From contig PBWR01000005.1 of NCBI GenBank assembly GCA_002727315.1, positions 1-55,976 on the forward strand: a stretch of 55,976 bases of DNA, in the 5' to 3' direction. This document shows positions 1 to 7,054 of the stretch, piece by piece. Below the pieces are notes generated by a model. It had not been told where the DNA came from and searched no databases. It worked only from the letters and a program-made list of their open reading frames with translations. This stretch comes from Alphaproteobacteria bacterium. Its GTDB lineage: Bacteria; Pseudomonadota; Alphaproteobacteria; UBA6615. Both the position numbers and the translations under genes were made by a program. Each line of letters begins with the position of its first letter. Position 1 is the stretch's first letter.

Positions 1-474
1 ATGCGCGTGCAAGCGGACGTGTTTGATATCACGCACCGCCGCCTGCGCATCCCTTCTTCAGGTATTCACAATGTCCAACAGCGCAGATGCCTGCTTCCGC
101 TCCATCGTTAAGAGCGAAACGACACGGCATTTTGCAGAGCCGCCCAACTGGGTACTCGCCCCACCCGGGCGGCGAGGGCGGGTTTTACGACCGTGACCGA
201 AGCAAGTCAAACGCTTTTTTGACAAGTCCGGACAGGTTTTTAACGACCCGTTCCCGAACCGCTTTGGCACTGCCTGAATCGGGATCCAGATCGCGCCAGA
301 ACGAGGGCTAATGTCTATAGCCCTCATCGCCACCGAGTCAACGAAACTGCGGCGGCGCGAAAAAACTATTTTGCGCTGCACCAGATGCCTCTTTCTGGCC
401 ATGCGCGAGTCATTCCCTTCGGATACTGTCGCCAAGGCGTCAACCATCGTGGACATCAAGGACAACCGCCGGAC
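1..474. other. Left-edge region without a convincing gene
   Basis: No reading frame here has convincing protein-like composition or a recognisable motif. One structured element is visible: an 8-bp inverted repeat (GAGGGCTA / TAGCCCTC, 303-325, 7-nt loop) without a T tract, so not a clear terminator. The first ~50 bases on the minus strand could be the 5' end of a gene leaving the window (a frame from a GTG at 36 down to 1), but there is no well-placed ribosome binding site and too little sequence to identify it. A promoter-like sequence pointing that way lies at 182-210. Confidence 0.5.
182..210 (-). promoter_or_regulatory. Candidate sigma70-type promoter toward the left edge
   Basis: On the minus strand a TTGACT hexamer (205-210) is followed by a 17-nt spacer and TAAAAC (182-187). 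This matches the housekeeping consensus well and would start transcription near 175, reading out of the window at position 1. No gene on that side can be confirmed, so the assignment rests on the hexamers and spacing alone. Confidence 0.35.
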
Positions 475-993
475 ATGAAATACCTCCTGTTGCTTCGGCA
501 CGGCAAGTCGGAATGGCACCAGCAAGGCCGAGAAGACATCGAACGCACGTTGACCGACGAAGGCCGGCAGGAAGCCGCCGGCATCGCACGTTGGCTCGTG
601 GCGAACGCGCTTCAGCCCAACCATATGCTGGTCTCAACCGCGGTGCGCACCCGGCAGACCTGCGAGCTGATGTGCGGCGGCCTCGAGCGCGCGCCGCTGA
701 TATCCGTCCAGGACGAACTTTACCTCGCCGCGCCGGGCACGCTGTTGGCCCACATCGAGGCCCTCTCCGACACCACCGACATCGCGATGGTCGTGGGCCA
801 TAACCCGGGTCTCGAGGAATTGGCCCGCATGCTGGCCGGTCCCGACCCCGATGGAGATTCCATGCGCGGCCTGATGCTGGGCATCCCGACCGCCGGCCTC
901 GCAGTCATGGCACTGGCCGGTAACGATTGGTCGCGCCTGTCCGTGGACGGGTCCAGGCTGGAGGCGTTCATCCGGCCCGGTGAATTCGACTGA
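475..993 (+). CDS. SixA-like histidine phosphatase
   Basis: A 172-residue protein of the histidine phosphatase (phosphoglycerate mutase-like) superfamily, closest in size and layout to SixA phosphohistidine phosphatases. The N-terminal catalytic signature LLLLRHGKSEW (residues ~4-14) holds the nucleophilic His in RHG. The second catalytic His is in VGHNPGLEEL around residue 107. There is no signal peptide, so it should be cytoplasmic. The frame is open upstream from 385, but I chose the ATG at 475 because it places the RHG motif at the usual N-terminal position. The substrate cannot be told from sequence: family members dephosphorylate phosphohistidine in phosphotransfer proteins or small phosphoesters. 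The next gene on the same strand begins 167 bases later. Confidence 0.85.
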   Translation: MKYLLLLRHGKSEWHQQGREDIERTLTDEGRQEAAGIARWLVANALQPNHMLVSTAVRTRQTCELMCGGLERAPLISVQDELYLAAPGTLLAHIEALSDTTDIAMVVGHNPGLEELARMLAGPDPDGDSMRGLMLGIPTAGLAVMALAGNDWSRLSVDGSRLEAFIRPGEFD

Positions 994-1160
994 CCGCCCC
1001 GCCGGCGACCCCGACCGGACGACGCCGAACTGCGCGCGCGCAAGTCCGACGGGATCGGCAGACGATGTGACGCGGCAGCCGGAACGCGATAAAACCTCAA
1101 CCGAGCACACCCCACGCCTTGCTGCGCGACAGGGGCAAGCCGCGTCAGGAGCCGGAAACC

Positions 1161-2171
1161 GTGTCACGTTCTGAATCATCGCGCGCCCAACCGAGCCAAC
1201 TGGTGGGACAGGATGCTGTCGCGGTCGAACTGAGCGCGGTGATCGTCTCCGCCTCTCCCGACGGACCGATGGTTCTGGTGCGCCAGCCCGACGCGCAGTC
1301 TCCCGCCGCCCTGCCGTTCGGCCCGCTGGAGCCGTTTCATCGCACCATCGAGGAGGGCTTGCGAGCCTGGGTCGAGGAATTGACCGGTTACGATCTGGGC
1401 TATGTCGAGCAGCTCTACACATTCGGCGACGCCAACCGGCATGCCAGTGCGCGTGCGCGCGCCGGGCGCGTGTTGTCGATTGGTTATCTCGCCCTCATTC
1501 ACGAGGCCCGGCCACGACGTTCGCAGAACAGCAACTGGCATAGCTGGTACCGATTCTTTCCGTGGGAGGACTGGCGGAACGCTGAACCCGCAATCATGCC
1601 CAGTATCCGCGAGAGCATCGACGGCTGGATCGCCGAGGCACCGCGCGACGAACGCAAGTCTCGCGAGGAACGCATGCGCCTGACCTTTGGGCTGCCCGAC
1701 GAGCGCTGGAACGAAGAACTCGTCCTTGAGCGTTACGAGTTGTTGTACGAAATCGGCCTGGTCCCCGAAGCCCATCGCGATGGCGCCAGTTGCTGGGCGC
1801 CGCGTGAGGCCGCGATCATGGCGGCGGACAGTCTGCACGCCGATCATCGCCGGATCCTGGCCACTGGCATTTCGCGCCTGCGCGGCAAGATCAAGTATCG
1901 GCCGGTCGTGTTCGAACTGATGCCGCCTCGATTCACCTTCCTGCAATTGCAGCGCACGGTGGAAGCCCTGGCAGGCGTCGAATTGCACAAGCCGAACTTC
2001 CGCCGGCTGGTCGAACATCAGGGGCTGGTCGAGGAGACTGGCGCCGTTACCTCGAAGACCGGCGGCCGCCCGGCCCGCCTGCTGCGGTTCCGCCGCGAGA
2101 TTTTGGTCGAGCGCCCGGCGAGCGGCATCGGCCTGCCGCCGCTGCGGCAGCGCAGCACGTCGCGGCGCTAA
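1161..2171 (+). CDS. nadQ: Nudix-domain NAD metabolism regulator, NadQ-like
   Basis: A 336-residue protein with an N-terminal Nudix-like domain and a C-terminal winged-helix-like region, the layout of the alphaproteobacterial NAD regulator family (COG4111, NadQ). The region matching the Nudix box (GPLEPF...AWVEELTGY, residues ~50-75) lacks the canonical REUXEE catalytic residues, so ligand sensing rather than hydrolysis is likely. The C-terminal part (residues ~225-320, including FTFLQLQRTVEAL and ETGAVTSKTGGRPARLLRF) resembles the DNA-binding half. The family represses NAD biosynthesis genes in response to nicotinamide nucleotides; that role is inferred from the family. I chose the GTG at 1161 because an AGGAG sits 9 nt upstream; an in-frame ATG lies at 1119. 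No nad gene is nearby. Confidence 0.75.
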   Translation: MSRSESSRAQPSQLVGQDAVAVELSAVIVSASPDGPMVLVRQPDAQSPAALPFGPLEPFHRTIEEGLRAWVEELTGYDLGYVEQLYTFGDANRHASARARAGRVLSIGYLALIHEARPRRSQNSNWHSWYRFFPWEDWRNAEPAIMPSIRESIDGWIAEAPRDERKSREERMRLTFGLPDERWNEELVLERYELLYEIGLVPEAHRDGASCWAPREAAIMAADSLHADHRRILATGISRLRGKIKYRPVVFELMPPRFTFLQLQRTVEALAGVELHKPNFRRLVEHQGLVEETGAVTSKTGGRPARLLRFRREILVERPASGIGLPPLRQRSTSRR

Positions 2172-2210
2172 CCCAAAACACCCCCCAGGTTCACAGGCGA
2201 TCGGCCAGCT

Positions 2211-2240
2211 TGCATGAAGGGTTGAACGGTCATATATACT
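2211..2240 (+). promoter_or_regulatory. Candidate promoter for the quinone oxidoreductase gene
   Basis: TTGCAT (2211-2216), an 18-nt spacer and a near-consensus TATACT (2235-2240) form a plausible housekeeping promoter with a start near 2247. That leaves a leader of about 170 nt before the ATG at 2417. Confidence 0.45.
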
Positions 2241-2245
2241 CAATG

Positions 2246-2342
2246 TTAGTCTAACTGGACTGTTAGGCCTTTCGGGGCCTAGATCATGCGAACTGATCGC
2301 GCCTGACCTTTCTGCCATCGGGGGGCTCGGCTATATTCCGAG
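2246..2342 (+). promoter_or_regulatory. Symmetric elements in the leader of the oxidoreductase gene
   Basis: Three inverted repeats follow the candidate promoter: AGTC-TAACTG-GACT near 2248-2261, TAGGCC-TTTCGG-GGCCTA at 2264-2281, and CTCGG-CTATATT-CCGAG at 2326-2342. The first lies just past the -10 and could be an operator; the second and third could be RNA hairpins. None has a T tract of terminator type. Function is not known; this is a description of symmetry only. Confidence 0.3.
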
Positions 2343-2416
2343 AGCGCCCCAAACTGCACCCATCCTGTCGATGATCCGCGCTGCCATCGACATACGCCCG
2401 GCAGAGGCCCACTCCC

Positions 2417-3436
2417 ATGAAAGCCATACGTTTGCACGTCACCGGAGGTCCCGAAGTCCTGCAGCTGGACGAAATTGATACGCCCGTGGCCGGCCCCGGC
2501 CAGGTTCTGGTGAAGGCCCATTCCATCGGTATTGGCCTCGCCGACCAGCTTGTTCGCGACGGACGCTATCCGTGGATGCCGGAACTGCCGACCATTCCCG
2601 GGATCGAGATGAGCGGCACCGTGGCTGCGCTCGGCGAGGGGGTAACAAAGTTTCGCGAGGGCGACCCGGTCATCGTGTCCGCGGTTCCCGAGCGGAGCTG
2701 CTATGCCGAATACCTCGCCGCGAACGCCAACTGGGTATTTCCCTGTTCCCATGGGGTCGACCTTGCCGTCGCGGGGTGCCTGATGAACTACCGTGTTGCC
2801 CACCGCATCCTGCAATCCGGTGCCCGAGTCCGCGCCGGAGAGACCATCGCCATCGTCGGTGCTGGCGGCGGCCTGGGAAGCGCAATCCTGGACCTGGCGA
2901 ATGCCGCCGAACTCGAAACCATTGCGCTCGCACGAAGCGCCGAGAAGGCTGCCTTCGCCACCGCACGCGATGCCAGCCATGTGATCGACACCGGCTCGAA
3001 CGACCTGACGGATTCGATCATGGACATCACAGGTGGCCGGGGTGTCGATCATTTCATCGACCCTGTCGGCGGTGCGGGTTTCGTTGGCCATCTCGACCAG
3101 CTCGCGATTCACGGCACGCTGGTGCTCTACGGCATGATAGAAGGGCTGCCCCAGGACGATGTGTTCGCGGCCCAGACCCAACGATGGGCCCGCTGCCCCG
3201 CCGTCAGGGTTTTCTCGATCCACTCCTTCGACCACGCACCCGAGATGACGGGCGCGGACCTGGACTTGCTCATGCGCATGGCCGCGGACGGTTCCATTGA
3301 TCCTGCGATCTATGCAGAGATGCCACTCGACGAAGCCATGGAAGCCCACCGCCATCTCGACGACGGGCGCATCATGGGCAAGCTCCTGCTGCAACCCCAT
3401 CGCAGCGAAGCGCATTTCACGAACGGTAACGGCTGA
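2417..3436 (+). CDS. Zinc-independent medium-chain dehydrogenase, quinone oxidoreductase type
   Basis: A 339-residue member of the medium-chain dehydrogenase/reductase superfamily, close to NADPH:quinone oxidoreductases. The N-terminal GroES-like domain carries the GxGQVLVK-type segment (PGQVLVKAHSIG) and PTIPGIEMSGTV. The Rossmann half has the dinucleotide-binding loop IVGAGGGLGSAI near residue 150. The structural and catalytic zinc Cys/His sets are not apparent, as expected for the quinone reductase branch. It probably reduces a quinone or other activated carbonyl compound with NAD(P)H in the cytoplasm; the natural substrate is unknown. It stands alone behind its own candidate promoter and converges on a broken SDR gene immediately downstream. 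Confidence 0.8.
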   Translation: MKAIRLHVTGGPEVLQLDEIDTPVAGPGQVLVKAHSIGIGLADQLVRDGRYPWMPELPTIPGIEMSGTVAALGEGVTKFREGDPVIVSAVPERSCYAEYLAANANWVFPCSHGVDLAVAGCLMNYRVAHRILQSGARVRAGETIAIVGAGGGLGSAILDLANAAELETIALARSAEKAAFATARDASHVIDTGSNDLTDSIMDITGGRGVDHFIDPVGGAGFVGHLDQLAIHGTLVLYGMIEGLPQDDVFAAQTQRWARCPAVRVFSIHSFDHAPEMTGADLDLLMRMAADGSIDPAIYAEMPLDEAMEAHRHLDDGRIMGKLLLQPHRSEAHFTNGNG

Positions 3437-3445
3437 ACCCGGACA

Positions 3446-3784
3446 GTTGAAGTAGATACCGCCATTCATGTGGATGGTCTGTCCGGTCATGAAGCCGTTC
3501 CCGGCCAGCATGACCGCCGCTGTCGAGACCTCGTCGACATGTCCCGAACGCCCCCCGGCGGCGAGAACACCTTGTTCTCTGGCGTCACGGTTGTGCTCAT
3601 CTCGGTCTGGATAATTGCCGGGGCAACACAATTCGCAGTCACCCCCTCCTTGACCAGCCGTAAAGCATAGGCACGCGCCAGCGCTTCCATTCCACCCTTG
3701 GCCGCCGAGTAGTGGATGCCCACTCGTCCGCCATTGTAGGTGGCCCCCGGGCTTACATAGATCAGCCGGCCCCATCCGCGTCTC
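3446..3784 (-). pseudogene. Remnant of a short-chain dehydrogenase/reductase
   Basis: Only the C-terminal half of an SDR is left. Starting near 3784 one frame reads RLIYVSPGATYNGG, then HYSAAKGGMEALARAYALRL, which holds the catalytic Tyr-x-x-x-Lys, then VTANCVAPAIIQTEM. The end of the protein (GHVDEVSTAAVMLAGNGFMT, then NGGIYFN) is in another frame. The shift falls at a run of six C on the plus strand (3551-3556); one extra G on the coding strand would join the two parts. The N-terminal Rossmann half with the TGxxxGxG motif is missing, and the intact dehydratase gene ends right where the homology stops. No stop codon follows YFN in frame. This suggests an older SDR gene cut by a rearrangement and then further decayed. 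Confidence 0.75.
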
Positions 3785-3790
3785 CGGCGG

Positions 3791-5323
3791 CTACATGACC
3801 GCGCCGACCTGCCACGGGATGAATTCGTTGTCGCCGAATCCCAGCTCTTCCGACTTGGATTGCTTGCCGCTTGCGACGTCGAGCATGTAGTCGAAGATCT
3901 CCTCTCCCACGTCCTCGATGGTGGCGTCACCGTCGGCGATCTGGCCGGCATTGATGTCCATGTCTTCGGACATGGACTGGTACATCTGGGTGTTGGTCGC
4001 GAGCTTGATCGAGGGTGCCGGCTTGCAGCCATAGACCGAGCCGCGTCCGGTGGTGAAGCAGACGATGTTGGCCCCGGATGCCACCTCACCGGTGATCGAG
4101 GCCGGATCGAAGCCCGGTGAGTCCATGAACACGAACCCCTTGGTGGCGACCGGCTCGGCGTATTTGTAGACCCCGGTCAGGTTGGTCGTGCCTCCCTTGG
4201 CCGCCGCCCCGAGCGACTTCTCGAGGATAGTGGTCAGACCGCCGGCGTGGTTGCCCGGCGAGGGGTTATTGTCCATCGAGCCGTGGTTGCGTGCGGTGTA
4301 GTCCTCCCACCACTTGATCCGGTCGACCAGCTTCTGGCCCACCTCGGCATTGATCGCGCGTCTCGTCAGGAGATGTTCGGCACCGTAGATTTCGGGTGTT
4401 TCGGCGAGGATTCCCGTGCCGCCATTGGCCACCAGCCGGTCGACCGCGTTGCCCAGCGCCGGGTTGGCGGTGATACCGGAATAGGCGTCCGAGCCGCCGC
4501 ACTGTAGCGCCACGGTCAATTCGGACGCCGGAACGGTCTCGCGGGTGGCGGTATTGGCAGGCTCCAACATGGAGCCGATCCGCTCGATTGCCTCGTCGAC
4601 CGTTTTGCGGGTGCCGCCCGACTCCTGGATCGTCATGGTCTGGAAGGTGTCATTGATCTCCAGCCCATAGGCGTCCAGCAGGAACGGGATCTGGTTCACC
4701 TCGCAGCCCAGGCCAACAATCAGCACGCCGGCGAAATTCGGGTGCCGCGCATAGCCCCAGAGCGTGCGCTGCAGGTTGGCGTATCCGTCTCCGGAATCCG
4801 CCATGCCACAACCGGTCGCGTGCACAAACGCCGAGACGCCGTCGACATTGGGATAGTCCGCCAGCTTGCCGGTCGAGTTGAACGAATCCGCGATGTATCG
4901 CGCCACCGTGGCCGAGCAGTTCACCGATGTCAGGATGCCGATATAGTTTCGTGTCCCGACGCCCCCGTTCTTGCGTACATAGCCCTCGAACGTGCGGCGC
5001 TCATCTTCCGGCACCATCGCGGTCTCGCGCAGGTCGGTGGCGAATTGATAGTCCCGCTCCACCATCCGGAACTCGCAATTGTCGATATGTACATGGTCAC
5101 CGGGTTTGATGTCCGTAGATGCAAATCCGATGATCTGATCGTACTTGATGATCGTCTCGCCCTTGGCGATCGGTGCCGTCGCGATCTTGTGGCCGCGCGG
5201 GATCGGCGCGTTGGTGCTGACCCCCTCTCCGGGAATGTCTGTACCCGGCATGATTTCGGCGCGGGCGACAACGACATTGTCGGCGGGGTTCAGTCGGATC
5301 GTCAGGGTTACGGTATCAGACAT
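3791..5323 (-). CDS. Altronate/galactarate dehydratase family protein (UxaA-like)
   Basis: A 510-residue protein with the full-length fused architecture of the UxaA/GarD family: an N-terminal SAF domain (residues ~1-100) and a large catalytic domain. Hallmarks are RKNGGVGTRNYIGIL near 115-130, the Cys/His stretch HATGCGM, IVGLGCEVNQIP, LQCGGSDAYSGITANPALG, and the C-terminal FTTGRGSVYGCKPAPSIKL followed by EFIPWQVGAVM. The family dehydrates hexonates or hexarates such as altronate and galactarate, using a metal ion. Here it is the last gene of a minus-strand set with a bicupin and a RidA protein, so the true substrate may be another hydroxy acid. The start ATG at 5323 is 28 nt from the cupin stop. 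Confidence 0.85.
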   Translation of the reverse strand: MSDTVTLTIRLNPADNVVVARAEIMPGTDIPGEGVSTNAPIPRGHKIATAPIAKGETIIKYDQIIGFASTDIKPGDHVHIDNCEFRMVERDYQFATDLRETAMVPEDERRTFEGYVRKNGGVGTRNYIGILTSVNCSATVARYIADSFNSTGKLADYPNVDGVSAFVHATGCGMADSGDGYANLQRTLWGYARHPNFAGVLIVGLGCEVNQIPFLLDAYGLEINDTFQTMTIQESGGTRKTVDEAIERIGSMLEPANTATRETVPASELTVALQCGGSDAYSGITANPALGNAVDRLVANGGTGILAETPEIYGAEHLLTRRAINAEVGQKLVDRIKWWEDYTARNHGSMDNNPSPGNHAGGLTTILEKSLGAAAKGGTTNLTGVYKYAEPVATKGFVFMDSPGFDPASITGEVASGANIVCFTTGRGSVYGCKPAPSIKLATNTQMYQSMSEDMDINAGQIADGDATIEDVGEEIFDYMLDVASGKQSKSEELGFGDNEFIPWQVGAVM

Positions 5324-5351
5324 AAACTGCTCACTCGATTGGGATTACCGG

Positions 5352-6203
5352 CTAGAAATTGAGAACCTTGGAGAGATTATCCCAGGGTCTGTGGAATCGC
5401 ACGCCTTCGCGCAATGGTGGCTGGGGCGCCTGGATTTCGAGCCAATGGACCGGCGTGCCCTTGCGCGGGAAGAACGCGTGCTGCGCACCCACTCCGGTCC
5501 AAGCGAACCCCCCCTCTTTCAGGAGATATTCCTGTCCGTCGAAGACGATATCGACCTCGCCACCCAGAACATAATAGGCTTCTTCAAAGGCATGGTCGTG
5601 GTGATTGCAGATGCCACCATCGGCGAAGCTGATGACGAACATGTTGAAATGCACGGCGCCAAAAACATCATCGATCATCATACGCTGGGAGAACCCGTCC
5701 AGGTCCGGCGTGATGGTCAGCGGCGGGGTGTGCTGTGAATAGTCATAATGCCCGACCATCTGGTCGCGGCGATCTTCAAGATTGATGAGCGCCGGTGCGT
5801 CCAGCCAGTTTGCCTGTCCGGCAAACCAGGTGTCCTGCCAGGCATCCGGCGCCTTGGGCTGCGGTGCGCACATTTCGATCCAGCGGGCCGCTTCGGTCCC
5901 TGCGTTTCGATAAGCATGCTCGATCCCGGTCGGGATCAGCATGAAATCACCTTTGACCAGGCGGTACAAACGGCCGTCACGAACCACGTCGATCTCGCCC
6001 TGCAGCAGGTACATCCCGGTTTCGTGGGCCTGGATCGTGAGCTCCGTCTCGCCGCCCGGCAGCACCTCGATCACGCCATAGGAGATGTGCACCGTGTCAT
6101 CCGCATGCTCGACGAACGGAGACCAGTTCAGACCGCTCGCGTGGCCGTCATACTTGGGATGCGGCGCAAGCGTCGTGGCATCGAAGGTTTCGACCTTGTG
6201 CAT
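5352..6203 (-). CDS. Bicupin, (S)-ureidoglycine aminohydrolase-like
   Basis: A 283-residue protein made of two cupin barrels. The first (residues ~40-120) shows GGETELTIQAHETGMYLLQG and a PTGIEHAYRNAG second motif. The second (residues ~165-265) has the metal-binding first motif ICNHHDHAFEEAYYVLGG with the His-x-His and Glu ligands, and GAQHAFFPRKGTP as the second motif. This two-cupin layout resembles (S)-ureidoglycine aminohydrolase of purine ureide breakdown, but other bicupin enzymes share it and no allantoin genes are nearby. The gene lies between a RidA gene upstream and a UxaA-like dehydratase gene downstream, suggesting a shared small-molecule catabolic route. Confidence 0.75.
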   Translation of the reverse strand: MHKVETFDATTLAPHPKYDGHASGLNWSPFVEHADDTVHISYGVIEVLPGGETELTIQAHETGMYLLQGEIDVVRDGRLYRLVKGDFMLIPTGIEHAYRNAGTEAARWIEMCAPQPKAPDAWQDTWFAGQANWLDAPALINLEDRRDQMVGHYDYSQHTPPLTITPDLDGFSQRMMIDDVFGAVHFNMFVISFADGGICNHHDHAFEEAYYVLGGEVDIVFDGQEYLLKEGGFAWTGVGAQHAFFPRKGTPVHWLEIQAPQPPLREGVRFHRPWDNLSKVLNF

Positions 6204-6324
6204 TGGATCCTCTCCTCTGGCTCCCGGACGCTGAATTTCGGCGGTGTTGCGGGCAGATCATACACCGGTCGCGGGGCGCAAAGAACCGCCGCCGCACCCC
6301 CCTGATGGGGGTGCGGATGGCTGG

Positions 6325-6714
6325 CTAGTCGACCTTGACGGCGACCGCATCCATCTCGACGAGAAATTCGGGACGCGCCAGTCCCTTGATCGCCAGATAG
6401 GTCGAGACCGGCTTGTGGCCGTTGAGGAACCTCTGACGGCCCTCGCTGACCATGAACACATCAGACGGGTCGAGCGAAAACACGTTGAGCCGGACCAGAT
6501 CCGATACATCCATATCGGCCGATTTGAGTATCTCGATGACATTCAGCCAGATCTGAAGGTGCTGTGCCTCGAAGCCAATGGGCATCGTCCCCTCGGGCAT
6601 GACGCCCAGCACACCGGCAATGTGCAGTGTGCGGGCACCTGCGGGAACCTCGATCCCCTGGCTATAGAACGCAACCGGAGGGGCGATGGTGTGAGGATTG
6701 TGAATCTTGAGGAT
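6325..6714 (-). CDS. RidA family protein, apparently starting at ATC
   Basis: A 129-residue Rid/YER057c/UK114 family protein. Family features are IAPPVAFYSQGIEV near the start, GFEAQHLQIWLNVIEILKSA in the middle, the DLVRLNVFSL strand with the Arg expected in deaminating members, and VEMDAVAVKVD at the end. RidA proteins hydrolyse reactive enamine/imine intermediates; other Rid branches act in catabolic pathways. The start is odd. Aligned with the paralogue at 8029-8421, the first residue falls on an ATC codon (6714-6712), 5 nt after a perfect GGAGG; no ATG, GTG or TTG exists in frame up to the upstream stop. The first usable ATG is 6612, which would cut off a quarter of the fold. It leads the cupin and dehydratase genes. 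Confidence 0.75.
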   Translation of the reverse strand: MLKIHNPHTIAPPVAFYSQGIEVPAGARTLHIAGVLGVMPEGTMPIGFEAQHLQIWLNVIEILKSADMDVSDLVRLNVFSLDPSDVFMVSEGRQRFLNGHKPVSTYLAIKGLARPEFLVEMDAVAVKVD

Positions 6715-6900
6715 GGTTTCCTCCGTTCGTTTTATTGAGGTGACGGAGGCGAGCCTCGCTTCAGGAGGCCAATATCAGAGGCAAGCCCGCACCCGAGCTG
6801 GCGTCAGTAAGGCACGAAGGCGCAGACACGGTAGATCGGTTGGTTACAGTTCGGCGTGTTGACGCACTCGCAGCGCCGGGCATTGCGCACCGGAAACGCC

Positions 6901-6924
6901 AAAGCCCGCCGGCAGGCGGGCTTT
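6901..6924 (-). terminator. Intrinsic terminator after tRNA-Met
   Basis: A 10-bp perfect inverted repeat, AAAGCCCGCC-GGCA-GGCGGGCTTT, lies 8 nt past the tRNA 3' end in the direction of its transcription. The stem is GC-rich and ends in a short T run. The symmetric sequence could also act on the other strand, but no plus-strand gene precedes it. Confidence 0.8.
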
Positions 6925-6932
6925 CCGAGAAA

Positions 6933-7009
6933 TGGTAGCGGAGGAGGGACTCGAACCCCCGACACGAGGATTATGATTCCCCTGCTCTAACCAGCTGAGC
7001 TACTCCGCC
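6933..7009 (-). tRNA. tRNA-Met (CAT), elongator type
   Basis: The minus strand folds as a full 77-nt tRNA: acceptor stem GGCGGAG pairing with the segment before ACCA, D arm with AGCTCAGCTGGTTAGAGC, anticodon stem GGGGA/TCCTC around loop ATCATAA (anticodon CAT), and T arm GGGGGTTCGAGTCCCTC. The CCA end is encoded (6933-6935). The 5' end begins with a paired G and has the standard elongator form rather than the initiator's unpaired first base and three G-C pairs in the anticodon stem. The alternative reading, tRNA-Ile2 with a lysidine-modified CAT, cannot be fully excluded by eye. It has its own promoter and terminator. Confidence 0.93.
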
Positions 7010-7024
7010 CCGGGTGCGGCTGGG

Positions 7025-7054
7025 GATATAGGTGCTGCGCTGACCGCCTGTCAA
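7025..7054 (-). promoter_or_regulatory. tRNA-Met promoter
   Basis: Consensus TTGACA (7049-7054), an 18-nt spacer and TATATC (7025-7030) precede the tRNA by about 15 nt. The -35 element overlaps the stop codon of the EamA transporter gene upstream, so the promoter is embedded at the end of that gene. Confidence 0.75.

Noticed and set aside
71-193. Short plus-strand frame from an ATG at 71
   Set aside because: About 40 residues, no ribosome binding site, ends in low-complexity Arg/Gly/Pro; not supported as a gene.
1-260. Possible structured RNA (SRP RNA, 6S RNA or tmRNA) after the left-edge promoter
   Set aside because: I looked for the conserved elements of SRP RNA, tmRNA and RNase P RNA and found no match beyond short chance words.
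355-390. AT-rich inverted repeat (GCGCGAAAAA / TTTTGCGC) before the SixA-like gene
   Set aside because: Imperfect, no defined loop or T tract in the right place; not strong enough to call a terminator or operator.
58-624. Long minus-strand open frame at the left edge
   Set aside because: Its sequence has no domain-like composition and it runs antisense across the start of the SixA-like gene; treated as chance.
2279-3775. 498-residue minus-strand open frame opposite the oxidoreductase
   Set aside because: Only its first ~100 residues resemble SDR; the rest is the antisense of the intact oxidoreductase. Recorded as an SDR remnant instead.
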